This document shows positions 27,762-37,698 of a stretch of 64,000 bases of DNA, piece after piece. The notes beneath the pieces are model-generated. The model made no database searches. It was not told the origin of the DNA and saw nothing but the letters and a program-made list of their open reading frames with translations. Source of the DNA: Gemmatimonadaceae bacterium (GTDB taxonomy: Bacteria > Gemmatimonadota > Gemmatimonadetes > Gemmatimonadales > Gemmatimonadaceae); contig DASUHB010000005.1 in NCBI GenBank assembly GCA_036273715.1, forward strand, positions 1-64,000. The letters are read 5' to 3'. The stretch's first letter is position 1, and each line of letters begins with the position of its first letter. A program made the translations under genes and the position numbers.

Positions 27762-27855
27762 GACTCGTCTCGGACGTGGACGGGGGTGCCGATGAGCAGT
27801 CAACAAGATAACGCCGACGGGCCGCAGCGTGTGCCCGACGGCCGGCCGGAATCCG

Positions 27856-28356
27856 TCAGGGTGCGGTCGGCCACTGCCCTCGACGGTGCTGCTCCTGGAG
27901 CTCGAGATAGGCGTCCACGGTGGCGGCGATCCGCGCTTGCATCTGCGGCGTGACCTGTTTGACGACGCGCGCGGGCACGCCTAACACAAGCGATCCCGGC
28001 GGGATCTGCATGCCTTCGGTGACCACGGCGCCGGCGCCGATGATCGACCCGGCGCCGACGCGCGCGCCGTTGAGCACCACCGATCCCATCCCGATGAGAC
28101 ATCCATCCTCGACCACGGCGCCGTGCACGATCGCGCGGTGGCCGATCGCGACGCGCGCGCCGACGAGCGCGGGGAGACCGTGATCAGCGTGGAGCACCGA
28201 GCCGTCCTGCACGTTGGTCTCGGCGCCGACGACGATGCGGTCGCTGTCGCCGCGGAGCACGGCGGTGGGCCACACCGACGCACGGGCGCCTAACGTAACG
28301 TCGCCGAGCACGATGGCCAGGGGGTGGACGAATGCGGTTGGGTGTATGGTGGGCAT
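27856..28356 (-). CDS. Gamma-class carbonic anhydrase-like hexapeptide protein
   Basis: 166 residues, the usual family length. It is a left-handed beta-helix: HPTAFVHPLAIVLGDVTLG, SVWPTAVLRGD, GAETNVQDGSVLHAD, VAIGHRAIVHGAVVEDGCLIGMG. The expected metal histidines (HAD, IGH, VHG) are present. These cytosolic trimers hydrate CO2 or act as acyltransferase-like proteins. It lies downstream of the secreted metalloprotease gene with about a 100-bp gap. Confidence 0.9.
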   Translation of the reverse strand: MPTIHPTAFVHPLAIVLGDVTLGARASVWPTAVLRGDSDRIVVGAETNVQDGSVLHADHGLPALVGARVAIGHRAIVHGAVVEDGCLIGMGSVVLNGARVGAGSIIGAGAVVTEGMQIPPGSLVLGVPARVVKQVTPQMQARIAATVDAYLELQEQHRRGQWPTAP

Positions 28357-28453
28357 TGTTGCGGGGTCGTGGCGAGATCGAATCAATGATGTCGTGAGGT
28401 ATGGCGCGTCACATGCGAATTGTGCGCCATCTCGGGGCAATGTGGAGCAGAGC

Positions 28454-31336
28454 TCAGAACGCGAAACCGATCTCGAAGTACACGCTCGCCGGCGACACCT
28501 TGACCGGCGAGTTGTTGATGTACGGGAACGCGATACCGGCGCGCGCCACGTACGGCGCGTCGTACTGCAGCCCCAGGTTCGCGACCACTTCGGCGCCGGC
28601 CGACGCGATGGGGTTGCCGTTGAAGAACCGGCCGCCTTCGACCCACGACGTGCCGGCGTCGCTGAAAAAGTTGATCGACGTGCGATCCAGAAACGCGGGC
28701 CAGAAGCCGAGCCCGCGGTGCGGCGCGATGAACGGGACGCGATACTCGACCGATCCGGCAAGGACGCGGTCGCCGGAGCGAACGCCGGACGGGAATCCGC
28801 GCACGGCGAAGGTGTGGCGCGAGCCTAACGTGAAACCGGGGAACACCGACACAGGCGTGCCGTTCGACCCGCCGATGTCGTACACGCCGGGATCGGCGCC
28901 CGAGGCGACGCCGCCCGCCACCCGCGCGGCGATCACGCTGTGCGCGAAGCCGCCGAAATCGACGGACTTGTAGGCGTCGAACACGGCGCTCACGCTGCGC
29001 GACTGAATGGGCCCCGTTCCCTCGAGCCATTTGAGCTGGCCGGTGGCGGCAAACGAAATGCCGTCCTCGAACGAGATGGCGCGCACCGGATATTGTGTGT
29101 TGGCCCAACCAACCGACGAGACGATGGACCAGTAGCGCGGATTGGAGGCGAAGAACGGATCGAGACGACCGAGGAGCGGCGCCGGGTCGGTGGTGTAGTG
29201 GCGCTGCTCGAGCTCGCCCTCGATCGTGAAGAACGCGTTGCTCCGGATGCGCGGGCGCTCGAGCGTCATGCCTAACGTGTACGTCTGCGTCCGCCGGATC
29301 ACGCGGCCGGCGACGGTGCCGTTCGTGTCGAGCACGAACTGTTCGTCGTAGTCCTGGAATCCCTCGGCGTTCATGACGGGTTGGCCGAGTCCGGCGTACG
29401 AGTAGCGGACGTCCCAGGTGTTCTCCTCGCCGCGCGGATCGAGGAGCACCTGGGCGAAATACGAGTGGCGGCCGACGACGTCGTTGCCGGCCGTGAATGC
29501 GCCTAACGAATAGTTGCCGTGCGCGGTCTGGCCGGCCAGCGGCAGCCAGAAGCGGGGCAGCACCGAGCGCCAGGCGGAGTATGGGTGCGCGCGCGCGGTA
29601 TCGAGCGCCGGCGGCGTCAGCGACTCGGGAGCGAACGCCGAGGAGAGCGGCGCCGGTTTGGCACCGGTGGTATCGAACGGCGCGATGCCGATATACCAGC
29701 CTCTGTCCGCGTAGCGAGCGGCGGCGATTTCCTTTCCATCGGGCGATACGGACGGATAGTAGACGCCGACGGGCGAGCTCGTGAAGCGGCGCGGGATGGT
29801 GTCGCCGTCCAGGTCGGCCACATAGAGCTGGGTGACGCCGGTGCGGTCCGACGTGAACACCACCGCGCGGCCGTCGGGCGTCCATGACGGCGTGCCGTCG
29901 ATGGCACGGTCGTGCGTGAAGGCGCGGACCACGCTGCCTAACGTGTCCAAGACGACCACGTCGGCGTAGCCGCCGCGCGTCCAGCGCGTGGCGGCAATGT
30001 GCGCGCCGTCGGGGGACCAGCGGGGCTCGGCCCACTCGGTGTCGAGCGAGGCACGGGTGATCGGGACGACGGTGCAGCCGTCGGGACTCACCTGCACGAG
30101 TTGCGTGGTGGCGGGCAGAAACCGGACGGCGACGATGAGCCCGTCGTGGCGCACGTCGGGTTGGGCGAGCCGCGCGTCGTGGGTGAGGCGGATCTGGCGG
30201 CCGCCGATCTGGCGGTACAGATCGCTCCGGATGTGGTAGGGATCGGTGTATTCGAGCTGCGAGAAGACGATCGATCCATCTGGCGCCGGGCTGTTGGCGT
30301 CGTTGCCGTTGCGTCTGCCTAACCGGCGGTTGGCGCCGGCGGTGTCGGCGAGGCCGGCAGCGGGCGATGAGCGCCAGTCGGCGCGCGAATACACCACCGC
30401 CGTATCGCCCACCCAGCGCGGATAGAGCGCCTCGGCGCCGGCGTGGGTGAGGTCGCGCCAGTTAGGCATCGGGTTCGATGGCGCGGGCGCGCGCGCGGCG
30501 AGGGAGTCGTGCCAGAGGCGCCAGGCGTCGGAAAACGAAATGCCGAAGGCGTCGTGCGCGGCGCTGTTCCACTGCCACGGAAACCACTTGCCGCTCGCCG
30601 ACTCGACGTAGGCGCGCATGCCGGCCGGTCCGCGCGCGTGCGAGAGGTCCTCGAACAGGAGCGCGCCGTAGCCGTACGGAAGATCGCCGCCGGGGAACCG
30701 CGTGGTGGCGAGATTCCATCGGTCGAACATCGCGGGGCCGCCATCCATCGCGCCGGCCGTCAAGAGCATTCGCTCGTAGGTGCCGTCGACGCGGCCGGAT
30801 CCGGTGATGTCGCTCTCGTAAAACACGGCGAGCCCCTCGGTGATCCAGGCGGGCTCGTATTGATTCGGAAACAGGAATGGCGCGCGTCCAAACACATGTT
30901 GAGCGAGGCTCCACCAGCCCCGCGTGCGGTCCAGGTGGAACACGTGCGTCAGCTCGTGCGTGATAACCAACTGTAGCCAATCATCATAGTAGCGCAGCGA
31001 CACGACATCGAGGCCGGGGCGCGCGTACACGAGGATGCGGTTGGTCGGATACGGCGTGGTCGAGCCGTTGGAGAAGTCGACGTTGTCGGCGACGATGAGG
31101 TCGATCGGTCCGCGCGGCGGGTGCAGGCGTTGGGCGAGCGCGGCATAGGCCTGCTCGGCGTCCACGGCGGCGCGGCGCGCCGCCGTTTCTTCGGCGGGCG
31201 TGAAGTGGACGTGGAAGTGCGTGGTCTCGAGCGTGCGCCAGTGTGCGTTGGGCGCGAGCTGCGCGCGGGCCGCGGGCGCCCACGCGGCGAGCGCCGCGCC
31301 GGCGAGCAAGCCTAACGCAAGACGGCGGCCCGTCAC
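28454..31336 (-). CDS. Secreted metalloprotease with TolB-like propeller and C-terminal beta-barrel
   Basis: 960 residues. GTG 31336 overlaps the amidase stop (GTGA) and gives a clean signal peptide (LALGLLAGAALAAWAPAARAQ). HELTH (127-131) plus ITEGLAVFYE (E167) form a gluzincin zinc site of the peptidase MA type. Next come WD40/TolB-like repeats (WSPDGAHIAATRW, WTPDGRAVVFTSD, VSPDGKEIAAARY). The C-terminal 350 residues are barrel-like with alternating strands and a terminal Phe (EIGFAF), as in Omp85/surface-antigen proteins. It is likely an outer-membrane protease exposed to the periplasm or surface. Confidence 0.85.
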   Translation of the reverse strand: MTGRRLALGLLAGAALAAWAPAARAQLAPNAHWRTLETTHFHVHFTPAEETAARRAAVDAEQAYAALAQRLHPPRGPIDLIVADNVDFSNGSTTPYPTNRILVYARPGLDVVSLRYYDDWLQLVITHELTHVFHLDRTRGWWSLAQHVFGRAPFLFPNQYEPAWITEGLAVFYESDITGSGRVDGTYERMLLTAGAMDGGPAMFDRWNLATTRFPGGDLPYGYGALLFEDLSHARGPAGMRAYVESASGKWFPWQWNSAAHDAFGISFSDAWRLWHDSLAARAPAPSNPMPNWRDLTHAGAEALYPRWVGDTAVVYSRADWRSSPAAGLADTAGANRRLGRRNGNDANSPAPDGSIVFSQLEYTDPYHIRSDLYRQIGGRQIRLTHDARLAQPDVRHDGLIVAVRFLPATTQLVQVSPDGCTVVPITRASLDTEWAEPRWSPDGAHIAATRWTRGGYADVVVLDTLGSVVRAFTHDRAIDGTPSWTPDGRAVVFTSDRTGVTQLYVADLDGDTIPRRFTSSPVGVYYPSVSPDGKEIAAARYADRGWYIGIAPFDTTGAKPAPLSSAFAPESLTPPALDTARAHPYSAWRSVLPRFWLPLAGQTAHGNYSLGAFTAGNDVVGRHSYFAQVLLDPRGEENTWDVRYSYAGLGQPVMNAEGFQDYDEQFVLDTNGTVAGRVIRRTQTYTLGMTLERPRIRSNAFFTIEGELEQRHYTTDPAPLLGRLDPFFASNPRYWSIVSSVGWANTQYPVRAISFEDGISFAATGQLKWLEGTGPIQSRSVSAVFDAYKSVDFGGFAHSVIAARVAGGVASGADPGVYDIGGSNGTPVSVFPGFTLGSRHTFAVRGFPSGVRSGDRVLAGSVEYRVPFIAPHRGLGFWPAFLDRTSINFFSDAGTSWVEGGRFFNGNPIASAGAEVVANLGLQYDAPYVARAGIAFPYINNSPVKVSPASVYFEIGFAF

Positions 31337-33231
31337 TTGCTCGAGGCGAGTGATCGGAAGTACGACTCCAGGCCGTCGGCAATGCCGCGCGCGTAGGCCT
31401 GCTGAAACTGCGGGGTGCGGAGCGCGGCTTCCTGCTCCGGCATCATGATGAACGCGCCCTCGCAGAGCACCGCCGGCATCCAGGTGGGCCGCGCCAGCGC
31501 GAGGTTGTCGTAGTGGATGCCGAGCTCCGGCAGGCCGAGGCGCCTCACGAGCGACGTCTCGAGCGCGCGCGCCATGGGCTCGGATTGCGGATGGAAGAAG
31601 TACGTCCCGGTGCCGTGCGAGATGAACGGGTCGACTCCATCGGGCAAAGCGTTGAGGTGAATCGAGACCAGCGCCTGCGCATCGGCACGGCGCGCCATGA
31701 TCGGCCGGTCGCCTAACGCAACCGGCGCCGCCGTCGTGCGCGTCATGACCACTTTCGCGCCGCGCGCCTGGAGCATGTCGCGCAGCTTTTCCCCCACCGC
31801 CAGCGTCGGCACCGGCTCGTACAATCCGGTGGGGCCCGTCGCGCCGATGGGCGGGTGGCCCGGGTCGACGGCGATCGTGAGGCCGGCCAGCGGATGGTCC
31901 GGATTGATGCGCGGCGGACGGCGGACGCGGAGCACGAATCGGCCGTTGTCCCAGAACGCGAGATAGCCGAACGGCTGCGCGGCGAGACGCAGCGTGTACC
32001 GCACGCGCTCGGTGCCCACCGGTTTCCATCGGACTACGCGGACGAGCGAATCGTCACCCGTGTAGGTGATGATGTCGGTGTTGCCGGTGACGCCGTACAA
32101 CGTGAGCTTGAGCTCGTGGTCGCCTTCTTCCACCAGAAACGGTGGGCGGCTGCTCATGGGGATCTCGAGGTCGACCCACTCCGCCGCTGGGCGGAGCTGC
32201 GCGTTTCCGGCGACGCGGGCCGGCGGCTGCCATCCGTTAGGCATGAGCGCGATGTCGCGGGCCAGCACCCAGATCTCGAGCGCGCCGTCGAGCCGGATGC
32301 GCACGAAGTCCCCGTCGATGCCGGTGACGGGGACGGCCGTGCCGGCCATGAGCAGCCACTTGTACGTTCCGTTAGGCACCGGGCGGCCGATGATCACCCG
32401 GTCGGTGTCGCCGACGCTGCTCGTGTCGGCGCCGAGCACGCCCCACGTGGGGACCGGCGGCGCCGGGGCGATGGCGGGCACGTCGAGCCGGACCGTATCG
32501 GCGCCCCGCGCCACCACGATGGTGCTCGGGGCCCGCATCCGGCGCGCGACCACACCCACCGACCACTGTGTGGAGTCGGCGGCATCGCGCGCGGTCACAG
32601 CGCCCGGTGGGATCGTGGCGTTGAACGCGGTGCGGAGCGGCAGCGACGCGCCGTTGAGCAGCGGCACTACGGCCGAGGAATCGCCGCGCCATGCAACCGA
32701 CGCGTTGGCGGGAGCGCGGACTGCGACGCGCACGATCTCGTCGTCGCGCAGCGCGAGGCGGCCGAACGGCGCGACGCTGCTCGAGTCGACCACCAGGGCA
32801 CCCGTATCGCCGAGCGCTGGAATGGGCGGTAGCAGGCGAATGGGCTGCGTTGCGCGCGCCGTGTCGGCGCCGAGCGTAGCCATCAGATCATATGATGTAT
32901 GATCACGTGTTGGCAGCGGCAGGAACGCGATGAAGCTGCCGTTGGGATAGACCTGCACCGGCGCCCCGTTGATGGTCAGCAGCGCGTGTCCGTTCCCCAC
33001 CGAGCCGAAAATGAAATTCGAGTCGCGCGACTGAATCAGCTGATTCGGGCTCGGATACACGACACGGATCTGCAACGGACCGGTCGCGAGCGGGATCGGC
33101 GGAAGATTGACGGCGGCGGCAGACGGTCGGCTTGCTGCGGGTGTCGAAGGAGTTGGAGCGCCGGCGACCGCGGTGCTCTTGTGCGCGCAGGCCGAGAGCA
33201 CGAGCAGCGCCGCGAGACGGCAGGGTTTCAT
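31333..33231 (-). CDS. N-acetylmuramoyl-L-alanine amidase (Amidase_3) with long N-terminal region
   Basis: 632 residues from ATG 33231. The lipoprotein-type signal is LAALLVLSAC. The first 420 residues are beta-rich, repeat-like and SH3-like (residues about 260-330), probably for wall binding. The C-terminal catalytic domain has the Amidase_3 pattern: TIAVDPGHPP, LYEPVPTLAVGEKL, MTRT, VSIHLNALPDG and AVLCEGAFIM, giving the His-Glu-His zinc ligands and the catalytic Glu. It cuts the amide bond between MurNAc and the stem peptide in the periplasm. It is co-translated with the downstream metalloprotease. Confidence 0.9.
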   Translation of the reverse strand: MKPCRLAALLVLSACAHKSTAVAGAPTPSTPAASRPSAAAVNLPPIPLATGPLQIRVVYPSPNQLIQSRDSNFIFGSVGNGHALLTINGAPVQVYPNGSFIAFLPLPTRDHTSYDLMATLGADTARATQPIRLLPPIPALGDTGALVVDSSSVAPFGRLALRDDEIVRVAVRAPANASVAWRGDSSAVVPLLNGASLPLRTAFNATIPPGAVTARDAADSTQWSVGVVARRMRAPSTIVVARGADTVRLDVPAIAPAPPVPTWGVLGADTSSVGDTDRVIIGRPVPNGTYKWLLMAGTAVPVTGIDGDFVRIRLDGALEIWVLARDIALMPNGWQPPARVAGNAQLRPAAEWVDLEIPMSSRPPFLVEEGDHELKLTLYGVTGNTDIITYTGDDSLVRVVRWKPVGTERVRYTLRLAAQPFGYLAFWDNGRFVLRVRRPPRINPDHPLAGLTIAVDPGHPPIGATGPTGLYEPVPTLAVGEKLRDMLQARGAKVVMTRTTAAPVALGDRPIMARRADAQALVSIHLNALPDGVDPFISHGTGTYFFHPQSEPMARALETSLVRRLGLPELGIHYDNLALARPTWMPAVLCEGAFIMMPEQEAALRTPQFQQAYARGIADGLESYFRSLASSK

Positions 33232-33402
33232 GGCAGTAGAAGGTAACGGCGGGCGCCAGGGACAAAAGAGTAGGAGGCCATTCGCCAACCGATCGGTTTC
33301 CCTCTCGCCACTATTTCCTAAGTTCTTGTTGACTCTTATGTTCTATTGACCTTAAGGCCGAGTGGGGCGTCTTACGGGGGGACAGCCCGGAGGATATTAC
33401 GC

Positions 33403-34536
33403 GTGATTTCTTGCGCCTTCTGCGGGCGGCCGAACACCGACGACTCCCGCTTCTGCATCGATTGCGGTAAGCCGGTCGGTCCGACGGCAGCCGCCCAAGT
33501 GCCCCCGACAACCGCATCCGCCAAACCGAAATCGCCGAGCGGCAAGACGAAACGCCGGCGGTCCTCTCCCAGCAGCGCGCGCAGCTCTGGCGCCGAGGCC
33601 GCCATCGCCATCGTGCCGCCGACGCGCGTGAACATGTCGGGCGCGACGCGCACGGCCTCGTGCGGATGGTGTGGGAATCCGGTCAATCCGTCGCTGCCGT
33701 ATTGCGCTCACTGCGGCCGGCGTTCCGATTCAGTGCTCTCGGCGGCGAAGTCGTGCACGTCGTGCGGCGCGGCGGTGCTCGAGGCGGACACGTTCTGCAG
33801 CGCGTGCGGGACGCCGCTCGTCGCGCCGCCGGCCGGCGAGGAGCCGGAGTCGCGGACCCTGCTCTTCTCGGCCAAGCGTCGCGACGTCGTGGGGCCGAGG
33901 CTGTCCGTGTTGGATGCACGCGGCGAGGTGAAGCAGACGGTGCCGATCACACGAACGGAGGTGTCCGTTGGGCGAGGGTCGTGCGACATCACGTTCGCCG
34001 ACGATCTGTTTCTGTCGCCGCTCCATGCGCAGTTCACGGTGCGCGACGGCGCGCTCATCGTGCGCGACCTGGGCTCGACCAACCGGACCTGGGCGTTCAT
34101 CGAGACGCCGTGCACGTTAGGCGACGACGAAACGCTCCTCATCGGCTCTCAGATTTTCCGCGTGCGGCGGGTGGGGTCGCCGCCGGCGGCGGCGTCGCGC
34201 GAGCCGGACGGCACCTGCCACATGGCCTCGCTCACGCCCGAACCCGATGTGGCGTTGGTCGCCCAGCTGCGTGGGGACCGGAGCGTCCGCGACATTCATT
34301 ACTTGGCGGCGGGCCGGAAGATGGTGCTGGGCCGTGACACCGGCGACTGGACCTTTCCGTACGACCAGACCATGAGTGGGAGACACGCGGAGCTCGAGGA
34401 CCAGGACGGTGCGCTGGTGATTCGCGACCTGGGGAGCCGGAACGGCATCGCGGTCGCGGTGCGCGGCGAGCGGCGGCTCGAGGCCGGCCAGCGCCTGCTG
34501 GTCGGCGATCAGGTGCTGCGCGTGGAGAGCCTGTGA
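33403..34536 (+). CDS. Zinc-ribbon protein with two FHA domains
   Basis: 377 residues from GTG 33403, with GGAGGA about nine bases upstream. Three zinc ribbons (CAFCG...CIDCG, CGWCG...CAHCG, CTSCG...CSACG) are linked by basic, low-complexity stretches. Two FHA phosphothreonine-binding domains follow: one around EVSVGRGSCDITF...RDLGSTNRTW, another around LGRDTGDWTF...RDLGSRNGIAV. It is probably the adaptor of the kinase encoded next, with which it overlaps by four bases. Confidence 0.9.
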   Translation: MISCAFCGRPNTDDSRFCIDCGKPVGPTAAAQVPPTTASAKPKSPSGKTKRRRSSPSSARSSGAEAAIAIVPPTRVNMSGATRTASCGWCGNPVNPSLPYCAHCGRRSDSVLSAAKSCTSCGAAVLEADTFCSACGTPLVAPPAGEEPESRTLLFSAKRRDVVGPRLSVLDARGEVKQTVPITRTEVSVGRGSCDITFADDLFLSPLHAQFTVRDGALIVRDLGSTNRTWAFIETPCTLGDDETLLIGSQIFRVRRVGSPPAAASREPDGTCHMASLTPEPDVALVAQLRGDRSVRDIHYLAAGRKMVLGRDTGDWTFPYDQTMSGRHAELEDQDGALVIRDLGSRNGIAVAVRGERRLEAGQRLLVGDQVLRVESL

Positions 34537-36497
34537 GCGCTCAGAAACTCTGCCCGCAGTGTGGGTCGGAATACGAGCTGGACGTGATGTTCTGTCCGCG
34601 CGACGGGAGCACGCTGCGCGTGCCGGCCGGAGGCGGTCTCGAGGGGTCGGTCATCGCGGACCGCTATCACGTTCTGCGCAAGTTAGGCGAAGGCGGCATG
34701 GGCCAGGTCTATCTGGCGGAGCACATCAAGATGGGGCGCAAGAGCGCCATCAAGGTGATGAATCCTTCCATGTCGCAGGACCCGGATGCGATCGGCCGGT
34801 TCAATCGCGAGGCGGCGAACGCGAGCCGCATCACGAACACCAACGTGGCGGCGATCTACGACTTCGGCGAGACGCCGGACGGGTTGATCTATCTCGCCAT
34901 GGAGTACGTCGAGGGCGAGTCGCTGACGAAGGTGATGGAGAAGACGGGCGCGCTGCCGGCGGACCGCGCGGCGAACATCACGCGGCAGGTGGCCGAGGGG
35001 CTGGATGCGGCGCACGAGATCGGCATCGTGCACCGTGACCTCAAGCCCGACAACATCATGATCGCGAAGCAGCGCGACGGCTCGGATTTGGTGAAGGTCG
35101 TGGACTTCGGCATCGCGAAAGCGGCCGGCGGCGACGGGCAGAAGGTGACGAAGACAGGTTTGGTGGTCGGGACGCCGGAGTACATGTCGCCGGAGCAGCT
35201 CTCGGGCGACCCGTTGGACGCGCGGAGCGACATCTACACGCTGGCGCTCGTCACCTTCCACATGTTGACGGGGACGCTGCCCTTCCCGAGCTCGACGCTG
35301 CAAGAGTCGATGATCATGCGCCTAACGGACCGCCCGCGGACGCTGGCCGAGATGCGGCCCGATGCGTCGTGGCCGGCGCCGATCCAGGCGGTGCTGGATC
35401 GCGCGCTGCAGCGAAAGGCGGATGACCGGTACCAGCACGCGACCGATTTCTCATCGGATCTGACGCGCGCGGTGAGCGCGATGCCGGCCGGGGCGACGCT
35501 GGCCGCCCGGGCGCCCGTGGCGGCGACGGCGGGCGGCGCGATGCCATCGACGGCCGTGCGGAACGCGGCGGGCACGGGGGCGCGGGCGCCGTCGATGCCT
35601 AACACGACGCCGACGGCGGCGCCGGCGCTGGCCGCTTCGGCGGCGGGGCCGCAGGCGGCGGCGAGCGGGTCGCGGCGCGGCATGGTGCTCGCGGCAGCCG
35701 GGCTGCTCGTCGTGGCGCTGGCCGGCGGGGCCTACGTCTATTTCGGCCGTGCGAAGGCCGCCGACAAGGCGCCCGCGGTGGCGATCCGCGACTCGACGCC
35801 GGCTGCCGGCACGAATCCGGCGCCGCGCGACAGCGCGTCCAAGCCGGCCGACCGCACCGTCGCCCTTGCGCCTAACGCAAGCGCCGCCGATTCGGCGAAG
35901 GCGCCGGCCGTGCAGGAGTTCGCGAAGCCGGGCGCCTCGGCGCCGGCCGCCGAGCCGCCGGCGCAGAAGACATCGCACGCGGCCAAGGAGCGTCACGTCA
36001 CCAGGACGGCGGCGTCGTCGACGGTGACGCCGCCGCCGGTACAGCCGCCCTCGGTTGAGCGGCCGTCGCCGGGGGCGAATGCCCCGCCGGCGGGATCCAA
36101 CCCGCCGTCGTCCGGCTCGAGTGCGCCGGCGGTGTCGTCGCCTAACGCAACGTCCTCCGGGCCGTCGGCGGCGCCGGCCGCCGACAGCGATTTCGCCGGC
36201 TCGCTCAACGCCGCCCGCGCCAAGGCCGCCGTGAACCGCGCGGCAGATCTGATCAAGAGCAAGGAGCCCGATCGCGCGCTCGTCATCCTGTCGCGCGCCC
36301 TCAAGGCCCTGCCGACCGGCAACGACAGCGTGACCGCGTTCTACCACGTCAGCGAGGCCCTGCTCGAGCGCGCCGACATGACCAACACCACCGAGCCCCG
36401 GCAGCGCGCGTGTGCGATATTGGGCAGCTTGCGCAACGCGCGCGGCACGACCTACGCCGAAAGTATTACCTTCATGTTCAATCAATACTGCAAGTGA
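34533..36497 (+). CDS. Membrane-anchored Ser/Thr protein kinase
   Basis: 654 residues from a GTG overlapping the previous stop. There is a short partial zinc ribbon (CPQCG...CPRDG), then a Hanks-type kinase domain at about 44-305: LGEGGMGQVYLAE, AIKVM with K74, HRDLKPDN (167-174), DFGIAKA (190), GTPEYMSPE. A disordered Ala/Pro-rich linker leads to one membrane helix (about 383-403). The extracytoplasmic part is a long Pro/Ser/Ala-rich stalk with a small C-terminal helical domain containing a TPR-like ALVILSRALKALPTG. Orientation: kinase inside, stalk outside. Confidence 0.95.
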   Translation: MSAQKLCPQCGSEYELDVMFCPRDGSTLRVPAGGGLEGSVIADRYHVLRKLGEGGMGQVYLAEHIKMGRKSAIKVMNPSMSQDPDAIGRFNREAANASRITNTNVAAIYDFGETPDGLIYLAMEYVEGESLTKVMEKTGALPADRAANITRQVAEGLDAAHEIGIVHRDLKPDNIMIAKQRDGSDLVKVVDFGIAKAAGGDGQKVTKTGLVVGTPEYMSPEQLSGDPLDARSDIYTLALVTFHMLTGTLPFPSSTLQESMIMRLTDRPRTLAEMRPDASWPAPIQAVLDRALQRKADDRYQHATDFSSDLTRAVSAMPAGATLAARAPVAATAGGAMPSTAVRNAAGTGARAPSMPNTTPTAAPALAASAAGPQAAASGSRRGMVLAAAGLLVVALAGGAYVYFGRAKAADKAPAVAIRDSTPAAGTNPAPRDSASKPADRTVALAPNASAADSAKAPAVQEFAKPGASAPAAEPPAQKTSHAAKERHVTRTAASSTVTPPPVQPPSVERPSPGANAPPAGSNPPSSGSSAPAVSSPNATSSGPSAAPAADSDFAGSLNAARAKAAVNRAADLIKSKEPDRALVILSRALKALPTGNDSVTAFYHVSEALLERADMTNTTEPRQRACAILGSLRNARGTTYAESITFMFNQYCK

Positions 36498-36525
36498 CCC
36501 TGCTCCGAGACCCGCACCGCGCCTC

Positions 36526-37698
36526 GTGACGATTCCCGTCCCTTCCCAGCCAGACGCCGCCCGCGGCGACGTCGTTGTCCACGTGTTCGGCCGCACCGAC
36601 GTCGGCCGCACGCGCGAGCACAACGAGGACGCCTTCATCGTGGTCGACCTGTCGGCCGACAACGCGTCGCTGCAGGCGGAGGTGCGCACGCACGTCGTGG
36701 GGCCTCGCGGCACGCTGTTCATGGTGGCCGATGGGTTAGGTGGTGCGGCGGCCGGTGAGATCGCGAGCGAGATGGCGATCACCACGGTGTACGAGGAGAT
36801 CCGCGCGCGCTGGGTGAATGGCCCGCGCACCGACGCCGAGGCGTTCGCGACGGCCATCAAGGCGTCGGCGGAGACGGCGAACAACCGCATCTTCGCCTAC
36901 GCGCTCGAGCACCCGGAGAATCGCGGGTTGGGCACGACGGCGACGGTGGCCGGCCTGTTGGGCGACACGCTGTTTCTGGCGCAGGTGGGCGACAGCCGGG
37001 CGTATCTCATTCGCGACGGCGTGGCGCGGCAGATCACGAAGGACCAGTCGCTGATGCAGCGGCTGATCGAAGCGGGCGAGTTGACGCCCGACGAAGCCGA
37101 GCGCAGCGAGCGGCGGAACATCATTCTGCAGGCGTTAGGCCCGGAGCCGACGGTCAAGATCGACCTGACGTACCAGAAGCTGCGGCGCGGCGACACGCTC
37201 ATCCTGTGCACCGATGGTCTCTCCGGCCTCGTGAAGAAGGACGAGATCGCGGAAGTGGTGGCGAGCCAGACGGATCTCGTGGAGGTGTGCCGCGACCTCA
37301 TCGACCGCGCGAACGAGAACGGCGGGCCGGACAACATCACCGTGATCGCGGCGCGCTTCGAGGGCAGCGGGCTGACGGACGCCGAGCCCGACGACAACGT
37401 TGGGCACTCGGTGTTCCTGCTGCCGGGCCAGGAGATTACCGGGCCGACGCCGCGTCCGCGCTACGAGGCGGCAGCGCCCGCGGCGCCCTCGGCGACGCCG
37501 GCATCGAGCGTGCGCCTGGATGGCGAGACGCGCGAGCGGCCCGCGTCGCGCGTGTGGCTGTTCACGGTCGTCGCGCTGATCGTGTTGGGCGCGGTGGTGC
37601 TGGCGGCGCGCGGTATGTTAGGCAAATCCCACGGAAATGGGAGCGGCGGCGCCGCGCCGCGCGACACGGCGTCCGGCGAGATGAAAGCGGCGCCGTGA
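36526..37698 (+). CDS. PP2C-family Ser/Thr protein phosphatase with membrane anchor
   Basis: 390 residues from GTG 36526, 28 bases after the kinase stop. PP2C motifs in order: GRTREHNEDAF, MVADGLGGAAAGEIAS, GTTATVAGLL, AQVGDSRAYLIR, QSLMQRLIEAGELTP, CTDGLSGLV and NGGPDNITVIAARF, so all metal-binding acids are present. A C-terminal membrane helix (VWLFTVVALIVLGAVVLAA) ties it to the membrane near the kinase. It reverses the kinase's phosphorylations and overlaps the FHA-protease gene by GTGA. Confidence 0.95.
   Translation: MTIPVPSQPDAARGDVVVHVFGRTDVGRTREHNEDAFIVVDLSADNASLQAEVRTHVVGPRGTLFMVADGLGGAAAGEIASEMAITTVYEEIRARWVNGPRTDAEAFATAIKASAETANNRIFAYALEHPENRGLGTTATVAGLLGDTLFLAQVGDSRAYLIRDGVARQITKDQSLMQRLIEAGELTPDEAERSERRNIILQALGPEPTVKIDLTYQKLRRGDTLILCTDGLSGLVKKDEIAEVVASQTDLVEVCRDLIDRANENGGPDNITVIAARFEGSGLTDAEPDDNVGHSVFLLPGQEITGPTPRPRYEAAAPAAPSATPASSVRLDGETRERPASRVWLFTVVALIVLGAVVLAARGMLGKSHGNGSGGAAPRDTASGEMKAAP

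Noticed and set aside
28383-30035. 550-codon minus-strand frame overlapping the metalloprotease
   Set aside because: Out-of-frame reading of the beta-barrel and propeller region; Arg/His-rich and without domains.
36412-36525. Upstream ATG extension of the PP2C gene
   Set aside because: It would read into the kinase gene in another frame; GTG 36526 gives the normal family N-terminus.
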